Source: Cyanobacteria bacterium UBA11153 (GTDB lineage Bacteria > Cyanobacteriota > Cyanobacteriia > Cyanobacteriales > Coleofasciculaceae). From it: a DNA stretch of 8,214 nt. Below the pieces are notes generated by a model. The model saw nothing but the letters and a program-made list of their open reading frames with translations, ran no database searches and was not told where the DNA came from. The DNA lies in NCBI GenBank assembly GCA_003511885.1, contig DOIX01000062.1, positions 667-8,880 of the forward strand, read 5' to 3'. Positions 1 to 6,979 of this stretch are shown here, piece after piece; the stretch's first letter is position 1; every line of letters starts with the position of its first letter. The position numbers and the translations under genes were made by a program.

Positions 1-1
1 C

Positions 2-100
2 GCTTCTCTTCATGATGTTATTGATGCCTTAACCGATGTGGCGGTTGCTATAGTTAAGAGATTCTCTCAGAGGATAGGCTTCCCTTCTCACCACAGCTAG
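2..100 (+). CDS. C-terminal fragment of unknown protein, cut by window edge
   Basis: An open frame enters from the left edge and stops at TAG 98-100, giving 32 residues that begin ASLHDVIDALTDVAVAIVKR. I do not recognise the family. A related stretch, found on the minus strand at 2790-2816 (encoding VLTSLAVAI in the matching frame), is clearly a non-coding relic there. That suggests the frame belongs to a repeated, possibly transposase-like, element rather than a unique gene. No start or domain is visible, so even its coding status is uncertain. Confidence 0.3.
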   Translation, partial: ASLHDVIDALTDVAVAIVKRFSQRIGFPSHHS

Positions 101-297
101 GGAATAGCCATGCTCTCGTGGTTAATTAGCCCCACTCTCGAAAAATATTCTTTTTAAGCAAAAAAATATCTACATAATAAAGTAACAATTAATACAGATT
201 TATTTTGATTAAACATATACCTCAAATCATCAATGCTGCTTTAAAATCAACCAAATCTGCTCAAATTTTACGGAAACTTTATTAACATAGGTAATTT

Positions 298-358
298 ATG
301 AAGATTGGAACAAGACTTCCAAATTGTCTTGACAGCTAGCCATGAAAAAACCTATAAC
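298..358 (+). promoter_or_regulatory. Promoter and upstream element of first PEP-CTERM gene
   Basis: A perfect -35 TTGACA (329-334) is followed after 18 bases by a -10 TATAAC (353-358). Thirteen bases upstream of the -35 lies an 18-base block (298-315) starting ATGAAGATTGG. The same block occurs at the same distance from the -35 in front of the second PEP-CTERM gene, 1.48 kb away. Conservation of block, spacing and -10 where the surrounding sequence has diverged points to a bound activator or repressor; which one cannot be told. The predicted leader is about 118 bases and contains a perfect 7-bp hairpin (433-439 with 446-452). Confidence 0.6.
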
Positions 359-482
359 TAAGACAGGTAAGAAAAACATAAATTACCCAGCAATTTAAGA
401 GAAGATCGGGGAATACATACTACTAGAAATCAATCCTCGCCGTATCGAGGATAAAACCCTAAAATTTTGAGAAAAGATTGTC

Positions 483-1220
483 ATGAGAAACGCACTAATT
501 TCTAGCCTGAGTATCGCTGCTGCTACAGCTACCGCTGTTTTAAACTTTGGAGGAAATGCCCAAGCAGCTTTCTTGGGAATCGATCCCACACCCACTCCTG
601 GTACTGCTATCGCCAACAAAGTTGGGTCAGTTCCCTTCCAAGCTAATATATTCCAAGGCAATGGTCAAACCTATCAATTTAGCGTACTCAACCCCAGTGG
701 ATTAGGTTCCAGAGGGATGGCTAAATCTGAGTTTGGCTTCTTGGTTAACGGTAATTTTACCTCTCTATTTGGGGAAACTCAAAAGGCTAATGCAGGTTCT
801 GGGAATGCCAATGATTGGTTGGGAACCTGTACGCCTGACAGCAAAGGGAATGTTACGATTAATCCCTGCACGATTAACTTTAATTTCGCCCAGGGTGTTA
901 ACTATCAACTAGCCCTGAAGAATAATAACGTTGTTAGTAGTGCTTTTGCTGTCTATCAGAAAGATAGTTACACCTTCAACACTAAATCTGATGAACAGAA
1001 GAATATGACAACCACGACAGTAGCCGAAGCAGGAGCATACTTCATCGGTGCTGAGGATGGCAAGTACAAAGCACCTGGACAAGGTAACTACTACTCTGAC
1101 TACCAAGATTGGGTTGTCAAAGCCACCGCAGTACCTGAACCCACAACCATGGCAGCTTCTTTCCTTGGTGCAGGTGTCATCGGTATGCTGAAGCGTCGTC
1201 GTAAAGATGCCAAGAATTAA
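483..1220 (+). CDS. PEP-CTERM sorting domain protein, copy 1
   Basis: This 245-residue secreted protein begins with a signal peptide (about 1-28, hydrophobic core then AQA|A). The C-terminus is a PEP-CTERM tail: VPEP at 217-220, a short hydrophobic helix, then RRRK. In this family such tails are recognised and cut by an exosortase, so the mature protein should reach the cell envelope or extracellular matrix. The body has one cysteine pair (116, 129) in a WLGTC...NPC segment, probably a disulfide. Residues 186-211 (AYFIGAEDG...YSDYQDWVV) resemble the DUF4114-type ED-G...DW motif. The start is supported by the signal peptide and by alignment with the paralogue at 1962; the ribosome site is weak. 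It has its own promoter and a hairpin downstream. The substrate or partner is unknown. Confidence 0.85.
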   Translation: MRNALISSLSIAAATATAVLNFGGNAQAAFLGIDPTPTPGTAIANKVGSVPFQANIFQGNGQTYQFSVLNPSGLGSRGMAKSEFGFLVNGNFTSLFGETQKANAGSGNANDWLGTCTPDSKGNVTINPCTINFNFAQGVNYQLALKNNNVVSSAFAVYQKDSYTFNTKSDEQKNMTTTTVAEAGAYFIGAEDGKYKAPGQGNYYSDYQDWVVKATAVPEPTTMAASFLGAGVIGMLKRRRKDAKN

Positions 1221-1260
1221 TGGTTAGCTTCAAGAAGCCCAGATAATTGGCAACAGCTTT

Positions 1261-1297
1261 CTCAAAGCAGTTAGACAATAGCGCTAGCTGCTTTGAG
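1261..1297 (+). terminator. Hairpin after first PEP-CTERM gene
   Basis: CTCAAAGCAG (1261-1270) pairs with CTGCTTTGAG (1288-1297). The arms are related to the terminator of the paralogous gene at 2742-2776, so this is probably the ancestral terminator. The expected T-run is missing, and sequence resembling a transposon end begins at once after it, so its efficiency is doubtful. Confidence 0.45.
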
Positions 1298-1300
1298 CTT

Positions 1301-1345
1301 TGACACTCCCCGCTCGCTCAGAGACGGGGAGGGGATTCTTTAAGA
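1301..1345 (-). mobile_element. Possible remnant of IS200/IS605-type element end
   Basis: Read on the minus strand this stretch is AAGAATCCCC, a hairpin, then GGGGAGTGTCA. The stem is 7 bp (1306-1312 with 1325-1331), topped by a 3-bp stem with a GCTCA loop. From memory, cyanobacterial IS200/IS605 and TnpB-only elements end in this kind of hairpin flanked by AATCCCC and AGTGTCAA, which also forms the 3' part of the TnpB guide RNA. No TnpA or TnpB reading frame remains nearby, so this would be a relic. The rest of the 1346-1774 gap shows nothing I recognise. Confidence 0.35.
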
Positions 1346-1774
1346 GTTTCTCCCATACTATATTGTATAGCGCTACTCCCTGATATCGTTACAAACTCTC
1401 AACGAGAACATTTACCTTTTCATGATGCTTCCAGATGGTTGTAAATACACCATCGAGTACTGCTTGCTATATCTCTGAAATTTCCCTTAGCTGTCGCCCT
1501 CTCCTTGAGTCGGGGTAGCAGCCAGAGGGTGATGGATTCAATCCATTATCACCTCAGATCTTGCACCAGCACAAAAACCATACTTTATTGAGAGTATTGC
1601 AGCTTGAAAGCCTTGATTATTCGTTGAAAAATCTAGTTTTTCATGTCTTGTTGAGAATGGCGCAAGATCTCAGTTATCACACATAACTGGTATCACGTCA
1701 TCAGATTTCTGACAAGCGTACCGAATTAATTTTTTAGCGAACTTTATTTCAGCTTCATAAAAATCCCCAAAATC

Positions 1775-1835
1775 ATGAAGATTGGAACAAGATGCTCAAA
1801 TTCTGTAGACAACGAGCTTGGGAGCAGTATATAAC
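1775..1835 (+). promoter_or_regulatory. Promoter and upstream element of second PEP-CTERM gene
   Basis: The 18-base block at 1775-1792 is identical to 298-315. It is followed after 13 bases by TAGACA (-35, 1806-1811), an 18-base spacer and TATAAC (-10, 1830-1835). The layout matches the first copy base for base in spacing. The -35 has drifted from TTGACA to TAGACA, so this copy may be weaker or more dependent on an activator. The leader is about 120 bases; a GAGG ribosome site (1948-1951) stands 10 bases before the start. Confidence 0.6.
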
Positions 1836-1961
1836 TAAAACATGTCAGAGAAAAATCACTTGTATAGCAGCTTAATCAGAATTTAGATAATCGCAAATAC
1901 AAGAGATAAATTAATACCAGGTTCCAGTTAACAAGTACCAGAATTTTGAGGACTGATCGCC

Positions 1962-2699
1962 ATGAAATTTCAACTGATTTCTACCATAAGTGTCGCTACA
2001 GCTACAGCCGTTTTAAGCCTTAGTGGTGCAGCCCAAGCCGCTACTTTCTTGGGACTTGACCCCACTCCTACTCCTGGTACTGCAATTCATAATATTTCTG
2101 GACCTGTTCCCCACAAAGCGAATACATTCCAAGGCAATGGCAAAACATACCAATTTACCGTACTAGCACCAACTGGATTAGGTTCCAGAGGGATGGCAAC
2201 CTCAGAGTTTGGCTTCTTCATCAACGGTACTTTTAACCCTCTATTTTCCGAAAGCCAAAAGGCTGATTTTGGTTCTAACAATGGAAATGACTGGTTAGGA
2301 ACCTGCACGCCTGACACGAAAGGCAATGTTACGATCAGTCCTTGCACAGTTAACTTTACTTTTGCTCAAGGCTCTACCTATCAACTAGGATTAAAAAATA
2401 ACGGCAAGATCAGCAGTGCTTTCGGTATCTATCAGAAAGATAGCTACACGTTCGATCTGAAATCTGACGAACAGTCCAATATGACTTTTATGACTGTTGC
2501 TGAAGATGGAGCCTACTTCATCGGCGCTGAAGATGGTATGTACAAAAACTGGAAGATGGGAGGTAACAACTATTATTCTGACTTCCAAGATTGGGTAGTC
2601 AAGGCGAAGGCTGTACCTGAACCCGGTACCGTAGGCGCTTTAATTGGTGTTGGTGTCCTCGGTTTAATCAGCCGTCGTCGTAAAGGAGTTAACAGCTAA
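1962..2699 (+). CDS. PEP-CTERM sorting domain protein, copy 2
   Basis: This is a tandem paralogue of the protein at 483, with the same length (245 residues) and the same order of parts. The signal peptide is about 1-27 (AQA|A), followed by a DPTPTPGTAI block, the cysteine pair 115/128, the YFIGAEDG...YYSDFQDWVV region, VPEP at 218-221, a hydrophobic helix and RRRK. Family knowledge places it as an exosortase substrate exported to the envelope or matrix. Identity to copy 1 is high through the central block; the signal and tail vary most. A clear intrinsic terminator follows, so it is transcribed alone. No enzymatic motif is visible, and a structural, matrix or adhesion role is only an inference. 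Confidence 0.86.
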   Translation: MKFQLISTISVATATAVLSLSGAAQAATFLGLDPTPTPGTAIHNISGPVPHKANTFQGNGKTYQFTVLAPTGLGSRGMATSEFGFFINGTFNPLFSESQKADFGSNNGNDWLGTCTPDTKGNVTISPCTVNFTFAQGSTYQLGLKNNGKISSAFGIYQKDSYTFDLKSDEQSNMTFMTVAEDGAYFIGAEDGMYKNWKMGGNNYYSDFQDWVVKAKAVPEPGTVGALIGVGVLGLISRRRKGVNS

Positions 2700-2741
2700 T
2701 TTATAGTTCCTTGATTCAAGATTATTTGCATCTAGTTATGT

Positions 2742-2776
2742 AAAGCAGTTAGAATTATTGTCTAACTGCTTTTTTT
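2742..2776 (+). terminator. Intrinsic terminator of second PEP-CTERM gene
   Basis: A perfect 12-bp stem, AAAGCAGTTAGA (2742-2753) with TCTAACTGCTTT (2761-2772), is closed by a 7-base loop and followed by a run of T to 2776. Confidence 0.85.
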
Positions 2777-2789
2777 CTGTCAGGCTAAA

Positions 2790-2816
2790 TATAGCAACCG
2801 CTAGGCTGGTTAAGAC
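2790..2816 (-). repeat. Relic related to the left-edge element
   Basis: Read on the minus strand, this 27-base stretch matches positions 26-52 with a few changes and shares GCGGTTGCTATA exactly. No reading frame survives around it. It is followed by an unrelated 7-bp hairpin (2844-2850 with 2861-2867). The whole gap 2777-2921 otherwise holds nothing I recognise. Confidence 0.4.
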
Positions 2817-2921
2817 ATTCTAACCCTCTTTCCGCAGATAAATCCCTTCAAGAAAGTGAATGAAGGGGTAATTATGAGTTTTAATTGATGGTTTTAGGAG
2901 ACTTTTTCGGTCTCTTTTGCT

Positions 2922-3287
2922 GTGGCTAAAAATACTAAGCGTTCTGAGAAGTATGTTAAATATGTAGCAGGTAGATTATGGCAATCATTATCCAGCGCGT
3001 TAGAGGAAGAAGTTAATAAATCTAATATTAAATCTAGTTTACAAAGGCATTATCATTCTGCCTTTTCTCATTCTAATATTATCAACAGCATAAAAGTTAA
3101 TAAAGGTAATAGTAATATTTGTACTGGTTTGGCAGAAAATGAATTAAAACAATCAGGAACTCATCAACAATCTAAATTAGAATCCGTTACAGAATTGATT
3201 AAAGAAGGGTTGAGTGTTGAACAAATTGCTAGAGCGTTAAAACTTCCCTTAGAGCTTGTACAAGAAGAAATAAACAAATCTAAATAA
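2922..3287 (+). CDS. Hypothetical protein with helix-turn-helix-like tail
   Basis: This 121-residue protein starts at GTG. I do not recognise the family. The N-terminus is basic and helical (about 1-35, RSEKYVKYVAGRLWQSL). The middle is low complexity, rich in Ser, Asn and Lys. The last ~35 residues (LIKEGLSVEQIARALKLPLELVQ) resemble the helix-turn-helix-like tail often found at the end of cyanobacterial Rpn/PD-(D/E)XK transposase-like nucleases. It could therefore be a shortened or decayed member of such a family. An AGGAGA lies at 2896-2901, 20 bases upstream, too far for an ideal ribosome site and inside a small hairpin (2898-2902 with 2910-2914) followed by TTTT. The start is therefore uncertain. 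Confidence 0.5.
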   Translation: MAKNTKRSEKYVKYVAGRLWQSLSSALEEEVNKSNIKSSLQRHYHSAFSHSNIINSIKVNKGNSNICTGLAENELKQSGTHQQSKLESVTELIKEGLSVEQIARALKLPLELVQEEINKSK

Positions 3288-3296
3288 TATAATTTT

Positions 3297-3389
3297 TATA
3301 TCAGTTGTGGCAATTTTATTCGTCGCGCTCCTTACTATACCTGGGTTTCAAGCCTCTCACTTGTTACGACTCATTTAGGGTTGCTATAT
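3297..3389 (+). mobile_element. Small non-coding mobile repeat (MITE-like), copy 1
   Basis: This is homologous along its length to the minus strand of 7027-7131. Shared blocks are GTTGTGGCAATTTT, TTTCAAGCC, CACTTGTTAC and ATTTAGG..TGCTATAT, with a middle part of equal length but diverged sequence. Its left terminal repeat is degraded (only TATATCAG remains) while the right end is intact. No coding capacity. Its right end points at the gene starting at 3434. Confidence 0.7.
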
Positions 3390-3408
3390 CTGCCAGACGC
3401 GCTATAAT
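3381..3408 (+). promoter_or_regulatory. Promoter of small-protein/HNH cassette
   Basis: TTGCTA (3381-3386) and a perfect TATAAT (3403-3408) are separated by 16 bases and lie 26 bases before the ATG at 3434. The -35 is part of the terminal repeat of the upstream MITE-like element, so its insertion probably created or replaced the promoter. Confidence 0.55.
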
Positions 3409-3433
3409 AGCAGTAGAGATCGGATAGATAACC

Positions 3434-3790
3434 ATGGAAATTACCGTTGATATTCCAGATGAACTCGCATCGCGGCTCAACCAGATCAAAGATGAATTAC
3501 CACAGATCTTAATCCTGGGATTGCGGGAAGTCGAAGCTAATCCTTCAACCGGATTTTCTGGACTAACTCATGTGCTAGAATTTATGGCAAGTTTGCCCTC
3601 TCCACAAGAAATATTAGCACTGCGTTTATCTGAACCTCTTCAAGCTGAAATTAATACCTTATTAGAAAAAAATCGCACCGAAGGATTAACAGAGATCGAG
3701 CAGCGCCTTTGGCAGCAATATGAATTTGTTGAACATTTAGTGCGAATTGCCAAAGCTAAAGCATTGCTGAAAATAAATGAGGCTGCATGA
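3434..3790 (+). CDS. Small acidic protein paired with HNH nuclease
   Basis: This 118-residue protein opens MEITVDIPDELASRL, an N-terminus like those of VapB/AbrB-type or CopG-type small regulators (a short strand followed by a helix). The remainder is predicted helical, with LPSPQEILALRLSEPLQ near the middle and a basic helical end. I do not recognise a named family. It overlaps the next gene by 4 bases (ATGA), so the two are translated together. Pairing with a nuclease gene suggests a partner, immunity or regulatory role, but toxin-antitoxin behaviour is only a guess. The ribosome site is weak. Transcription probably starts from the promoter at 3381-3408. Confidence 0.7.
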   Translation: MEITVDIPDELASRLNQIKDELPQILILGLREVEANPSTGFSGLTHVLEFMASLPSPQEILALRLSEPLQAEINTLLEKNRTEGLTEIEQRLWQQYEFVEHLVRIAKAKALLKINEAA

Positions 3791-4215
3791 GTAAAACCTA
3801 CGTTTCAGGTACGATGCGACGAATGGTATCCAATCGCGCCAAAGGATCTTGTGAATATTGTTTAATTTCAGAAGCACTTGCACTCTCATCTCATCAAGTA
3901 GACCATATCATTGCAGAAAAACATGGTGGCGAAACAATTGAAAGTAATCTTGCTTTATCTTGCTCAATTTGTAACAAATATAAAGGGAGTGACATCGCAT
4001 CAATCGATTCAGAAACAGGTGAAGTTGTTCGACTATACAACCCTCGAAAAGATCGCTGGAAAGATCATTTTCAAATTCAAACTGATAGTGGGATGATTCA
4101 GCCTCTAACCGCAATTGGTAGAGTGACTGTGCGTTTATTGCAGATTAATCGTGCAGAATGTCTGACTGAACGTAAACTGTTGCTCAAATCCAAATCCCTG
4201 ATTGAACCGAAATAA
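3787..4215 (+). CDS. HNH endonuclease
   Basis: The 142-residue protein has a zinc-ribbon HNH core: CEYC at 22-25, DH at 39-40 (the catalytic His region), N54, then C59-x2-C62-N63 and G67. The four cysteines should bind structural zinc, while H40, N54 and N63 line the metal-dependent DNA-cutting site. The last position is Asn, an HNN variant common in this group. The C-terminal half (GEVVRLYNPRKDRWKDHF) is typical of stand-alone cyanobacterial HNH proteins. The start overlaps the stop of the preceding gene, with GAGG only 4 bases upstream. Its target is unknown; defence, homing or mobile-element functions are all possible. It converges on xisI with 11 bases between them. Confidence 0.88.
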   Translation: MSKTYVSGTMRRMVSNRAKGSCEYCLISEALALSSHQVDHIIAEKHGGETIESNLALSCSICNKYKGSDIASIDSETGEVVRLYNPRKDRWKDHFQIQTDSGMIQPLTAIGRVTVRLLQINRAECLTERKLLLKSKSLIEPK

Positions 4216-4226
4216 TTGGTAATTTT

Positions 4227-4562
4227 TTAAGCCACACCATAACCCGTATATTGGCGCTTATAAGGAGGCTGCAATCCCAATACAATATCCTCTTTTGCTA
4301 CCCCTAACTCAACTAAATCTTCGGCGGGATCGGCTTCTGTCAGATTTTGTTGAATCCAGATTTTCCCATCTTTAATATCAAAATGAACAATGGAATAATA
4401 AACCCGACGATTGCCATTCCAACCAATATTCATCCAGTAATAATGATGTCCTTCCTTGTCAAATACCAACTGTGTCTCAACACCATCTTCAACTACATCA
4501 TCTTGGGCATATTGCTTAAGTAATTGCTGAATGAACTCTTGATATTGAGCTACTTTATCCAT
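4227..4562 (-). CDS. xisI: XisI-family protein
   Basis: The 111-residue protein matches the XisI family: an N-terminal helix (DKVAQYQEFIQQLLKQYA), a strand block with HYYWMNIGWNGNRRVY, and the conserved end LGLQPPYKRQYTGYGVA. In Anabaena, XisI and XisH are needed with the recombinase XisF for developmental excision of the fdxN element. The family is widespread in cyanobacteria far from that element, so the general role is unsettled. The start lies inside xisH (13-base overlap), with a strong GAGGAG (4571-4576) eight bases upstream, so translation is coupled. Length is normal and no damage is seen. Confidence 0.92.
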   Translation of the reverse strand: MDKVAQYQEFIQQLLKQYAQDDVVEDGVETQLVFDKEGHHYYWMNIGWNGNRRVYYSIVHFDIKDGKIWIQQNLTEADPAEDLVELGVAKEDIVLGLQPPYKRQYTGYGVA

Positions 4563-4966
4563 TGCACAATCTCCTCATTTTCTGAGTTATACACGACTAT
4601 CAAAAGCTTGTACTCTTCAACAGCAGCTTGGGTAAACTCTAATTGAAAAAATCCCCAATAAATATCATCCGGTACTGCTAAATACAAAACTCGATCCGGA
4701 TGGGTTTCTCTCAAACCCAAACGATAACTTAAAAACTGTCCCAAGGCTGCATAAAAATCTGTAATGGTGGATGCCCTGAGAAAACTCTTCACCTCTACTG
4801 CAATTTTTTTTCCTTCTCTTTCTGCTACAATCAGACGATCCGCTGCTAAATCGACCTCAAACCGAACTTTGCCAAATTTAAACTTGAGTGGATTTGCCAC
4901 AATTGTCCACCCATCTTTCTCTAAACCATGCTGCACAGCATCATGAAACAGATCCTTTGCTGCCAT
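4550..4966 (-). CDS. xisH: XisH-family nuclease-fold protein
   Basis: The 138-residue XisH protein has the PD-(D/E)XK-like arrangement: acidic FEVDLAADR (E37, D39), then IAVEVKSF (E58, K60), then Q77 in the following helix. These are the residues that bind metal in this nuclease fold, and all are present, so catalytic ability is plausible though not demonstrated for the family to my knowledge. It precedes and overlaps xisI. The first gene of the pair starts at ATG 4964-4966 with only a weak AGAAA upstream. No xisF, fdxN or excision site is visible in the window, so this is probably an orphan pair, perhaps a mobile cassette. The tRNA-like RNA at 5042-5147 lies upstream on the same strand. Confidence 0.92.
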   Translation of the reverse strand: MAAKDLFHDAVQHGLEKDGWTIVANPLKFKFGKVRFEVDLAADRLIVAEREGKKIAVEVKSFLRASTITDFYAALGQFLSYRLGLRETHPDRVLYLAVPDDIYWGFFQLEFTQAAVEEYKLLIVVYNSENEEIVQWIK

Positions 4967-5041
4967 ATATTTCTAGATAACCTTTCTTCATTTTAGCCGA
5001 AGCTCGTTGAAAAGATTAAATCGTTTAAATAATTATCAAAA

Positions 5042-5147
5042 TGGCGGGTGCGGGAATTGAACCCGCTAGTCTTTGTTAGAGACGTTAACCGATAACCCTA
5101 AATTCTTCAGCCCCTAAAGACAAGTTGTGAATCAGGGAAACCCGCCA
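5042..5147 (-). ncRNA. tRNA-like Y RNA 4, downstream of rsr, compact form
   Basis: The 106-base RNA has an 8-bp end stem (5140-5147 with 5042-5049), a perfect T arm GCGGG-TTCAATT-CCCGC directly before it, and an anticodon-like hairpin GTCT-CTAACAA-AGAC (loop 5073-5079). The Y module starts two bases after the acceptor stem: CCCTGATTC (5129-5137), a 7-base linker, hairpin GTCTTTAGGGGC (5110-5121), TGAA, then GAATTTAGGG (5096-5105) returning with one bulge. The standard D arm is missing; the module occupies its place, and only a small TTA-TCGGT-TAA hairpin remains. GGCTGAAG matches the Y-RNA Ro-binding signature (GNCGAAG-like) with C replaced by U. It lies 219 bases after rsr on the same strand and could come from the rsr transcript or its own promoter. 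Class assignment follows the other three copies. Confidence 0.75.
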
Positions 5148-5208
5148 GGAAATTAAATTTTATATGATGTTGGGTGGCATCGCACTTGTATCAATAGGTT
5201 AGTAATTA

Positions 5209-5259
5209 GGACGTTTCGTACTTGTAAGTACAGCTTTGGTAAGCACTGAAGTGCCTACT
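5209..5259. repeat. Double-palindrome intergenic repeat
   Basis: Two small perfect hairpins stand together: GTACTT/AAGTAC (5218-5231) and GCACT/AGTGC (5241-5252, loop GA), followed by CTACTACAAAC. From memory this resembles a palindromic repeat scattered through Nostoc-type genomes. It lies in the 219-base gap between rsr and the compact tRNA-like RNA and may act in transcript ending or stability. Confidence 0.45.
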
Positions 5260-5303
5260 ACAAACAATGGCTGGAGTGGATGGGGAAATGGGGTTATTGA
5301 TGG

Positions 5304-5345
5304 AGAAGATTTTGTCAATTAGCAATTAGCAATTAGCAATCTTCT
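5304..5345. repeat. STRR heptamer array inside an inverted repeat
   Basis: CAATTAG is repeated three times plus a partial unit (5316-5340). The array is framed by AGAAGATT (5304-5311) and AATCTTCT (5338-5345), so it would form the loop of an 8-bp hairpin in the 3' untranslated region of rsr. Heptanucleotide arrays of this kind are characteristic of heterocystous cyanobacteria. Confidence 0.7.
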
Positions 5346-5366
5346 TTTTCCCCACTTCCCACTCAC

Positions 5367-6971
5367 CTACAATTCATCCATTGCTAACATCTGAATGATG
5401 CGCGGAATACCGGGATCGAATCCGCCCAAATCCCAAGATAATGGATCGTTAGGATCTACCAAAGTAATTTGATAAGGTGCAAGAGTAACATACACCGCTT
5501 TCACATTAGGATTCACTTTTTTCCGGTATTCAGCTAAAGCTTGACTGGGGTGTTTGTAACCAGCCCAACTTTCAGAATCAGTCCAAAAACAGACAATATC
5601 TGCTTTGAAATCATGCTTAATCATCCAGTCGTAAGCTACCGAAGCATCAGTACCGCCGAAGTTTTGGTTACTCGCTTTCTTCAAAGCAGAAGTAAAACTA
5701 TCTTTAGCAGTAATACCCAACTCGCGAAACTCAGTAGCAAAGCCGCGAATCATGTAATTTTTCTCAGCTTTGGCTGTAACTAATGCCATAGTTGTGGCAA
5801 TTTCACAGCAGCTAAGTCCAACAGAATGAACGAGGGAAGACATTGAACCGGAAACATCAACGGCGTGCATGAATACTTTGCCTGTGGGTTCAACCACATC
5901 AAAAGATAGTTCGAGTGCCTTTTCTAAGATGTCCACAATGCGCGGTACAGGAGTCCAAGTTTTTTGGCTACGCCCCAAACTTCCGCCTGATTGATAAGTC
6001 TTGAGTGCTTTCAAAACATCAATCGGATGAATCCGCCCTTTACGAAGGTGTTTTTTGTCATTGAGAACTGCTTCTACTCGATCTAAATTACGACGACTAT
6101 TGGCAGTTTGCAGTACACCCAATTCAGTCAAAGAACCCAAGTTTCGCAGCATCGCTCCAATGGGCATTTCATTGAATAGAAGTTGCCAAGCTTCTTTATC
6201 CATTTTTCCCACAGGTGCAGCCATTTCGTGAGTTAAATGACCTTTAGCAATGGCTTCGTGAGTTTGATCTGGATTCCGCTTTAACCACTCATACCACCAA
6301 ATTTGGGCTAATGCTTCTGAGGGTATTTCGGCTGGTAATTGTTCCCATCCTTTCACCACCCATTCAAAGAGTTTGCGGTGATCTTCAGTAGGTGGTTTGA
6401 CGTGGAATAATCGCAAAGCATCGCGGTTAGAGAAGCCTTGACGTTGTTGGTATTTTAACAGTTGATAGGCTAATCCTTTCACATCTTCGCGAGATAGCCA
6501 AGTTTTACCAACTTCGCGAATAACTTTACCAAAGCCGCGCATAGATTTGGTATAACTCAGCCATTCGTAGAAGTGGCTACCCGTGCGGATAATTTGGGTA
6601 AAAATTTCCTGAAATGCTTTTTTAGCTTCCGGTGTTTCTCCCATAGAAAGTAACACTAGTGCTAATATTGGGGCACTATTATTAATGGCACGTCCATCGC
6701 TGGCGTAGAGGATTTCTTCGGCAACTTTAGCAGGATTTTCCGCAATACCTTTTTGGAGGACTCCGACAAAATCTTCCGTTAATTCTTGTTTGCCAGCATA
6801 GTAAGTACTTTTGGCTGTACCAATTACTAAACAGCGCCGCAGCATCTGCCAAATACCAGCATCAAACATCCAGCCACCGGAACGTCCTTTAATCATTTCT
6901 TTTTCGCGCCCGGGGATGGGTTGAGTTTGGGGTGTGTTTGTCTTATTTTGGGTGAAAAATTTGTAATTCAT
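5367..6971 (-). CDS. rsr: Ro60/Rsr-family RNA-binding protein (TROVE and vWA domains)
   Basis: This 534-residue bacterial Ro60 orthologue has two parts. The TROVE domain (about 25-345, a helical-repeat ring) carries family blocks RSGGWMFDAGIWQMLRRCL (about 30-48), GTAKSTYYAGKQELT (51-65), MPIGAMLRNLGSLTELGVL (269-287) and GRIHPIDVLKALKTYQSG (312-329). The vWA domain (about 365-534) has an intact MIDAS: D372-x-S374-x-S376, T441-D442 and D465. Ro60 rings bind misfolded RNA ends in the central hole and Y RNAs on the outside. In Deinococcus, Rsr is tethered by a Y RNA to PNPase for RNA decay. Here the gene is flanked by four Y-like RNAs on its own strand, which fits this partnership. The start is fixed by GGGAG eight bases upstream. 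No rtcB or PNPase gene is in the window. Confidence 0.96.
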   Translation of the reverse strand: MNYKFFTQNKTNTPQTQPIPGREKEMIKGRSGGWMFDAGIWQMLRRCLVIGTAKSTYYAGKQELTEDFVGVLQKGIAENPAKVAEEILYASDGRAINNSAPILALVLLSMGETPEAKKAFQEIFTQIIRTGSHFYEWLSYTKSMRGFGKVIREVGKTWLSREDVKGLAYQLLKYQQRQGFSNRDALRLFHVKPPTEDHRKLFEWVVKGWEQLPAEIPSEALAQIWWYEWLKRNPDQTHEAIAKGHLTHEMAAPVGKMDKEAWQLLFNEMPIGAMLRNLGSLTELGVLQTANSRRNLDRVEAVLNDKKHLRKGRIHPIDVLKALKTYQSGGSLGRSQKTWTPVPRIVDILEKALELSFDVVEPTGKVFMHAVDVSGSMSSLVHSVGLSCCEIATTMALVTAKAEKNYMIRGFATEFRELGITAKDSFTSALKKASNQNFGGTDASVAYDWMIKHDFKADIVCFWTDSESWAGYKHPSQALAEYRKKVNPNVKAVYVTLAPYQITLVDPNDPLSWDLGGFDPGIPRIIQMLAMDEL

Positions 6972-6979
6972 TTGTTACA

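Noticed and set aside
298..339. Leader peptide beginning MKIGTR, also possible at 1775
   Set aside because: It lies upstream of the predicted -35 box, has no ribosome site, and the two versions diverge in sequence and length after six codons. A protein-binding site explains the conservation better.
3908..4114. Alternative open frames on both strands within the HNH gene
   Set aside because: The HNH frame has clear zinc and catalytic motifs; the others are shadows.
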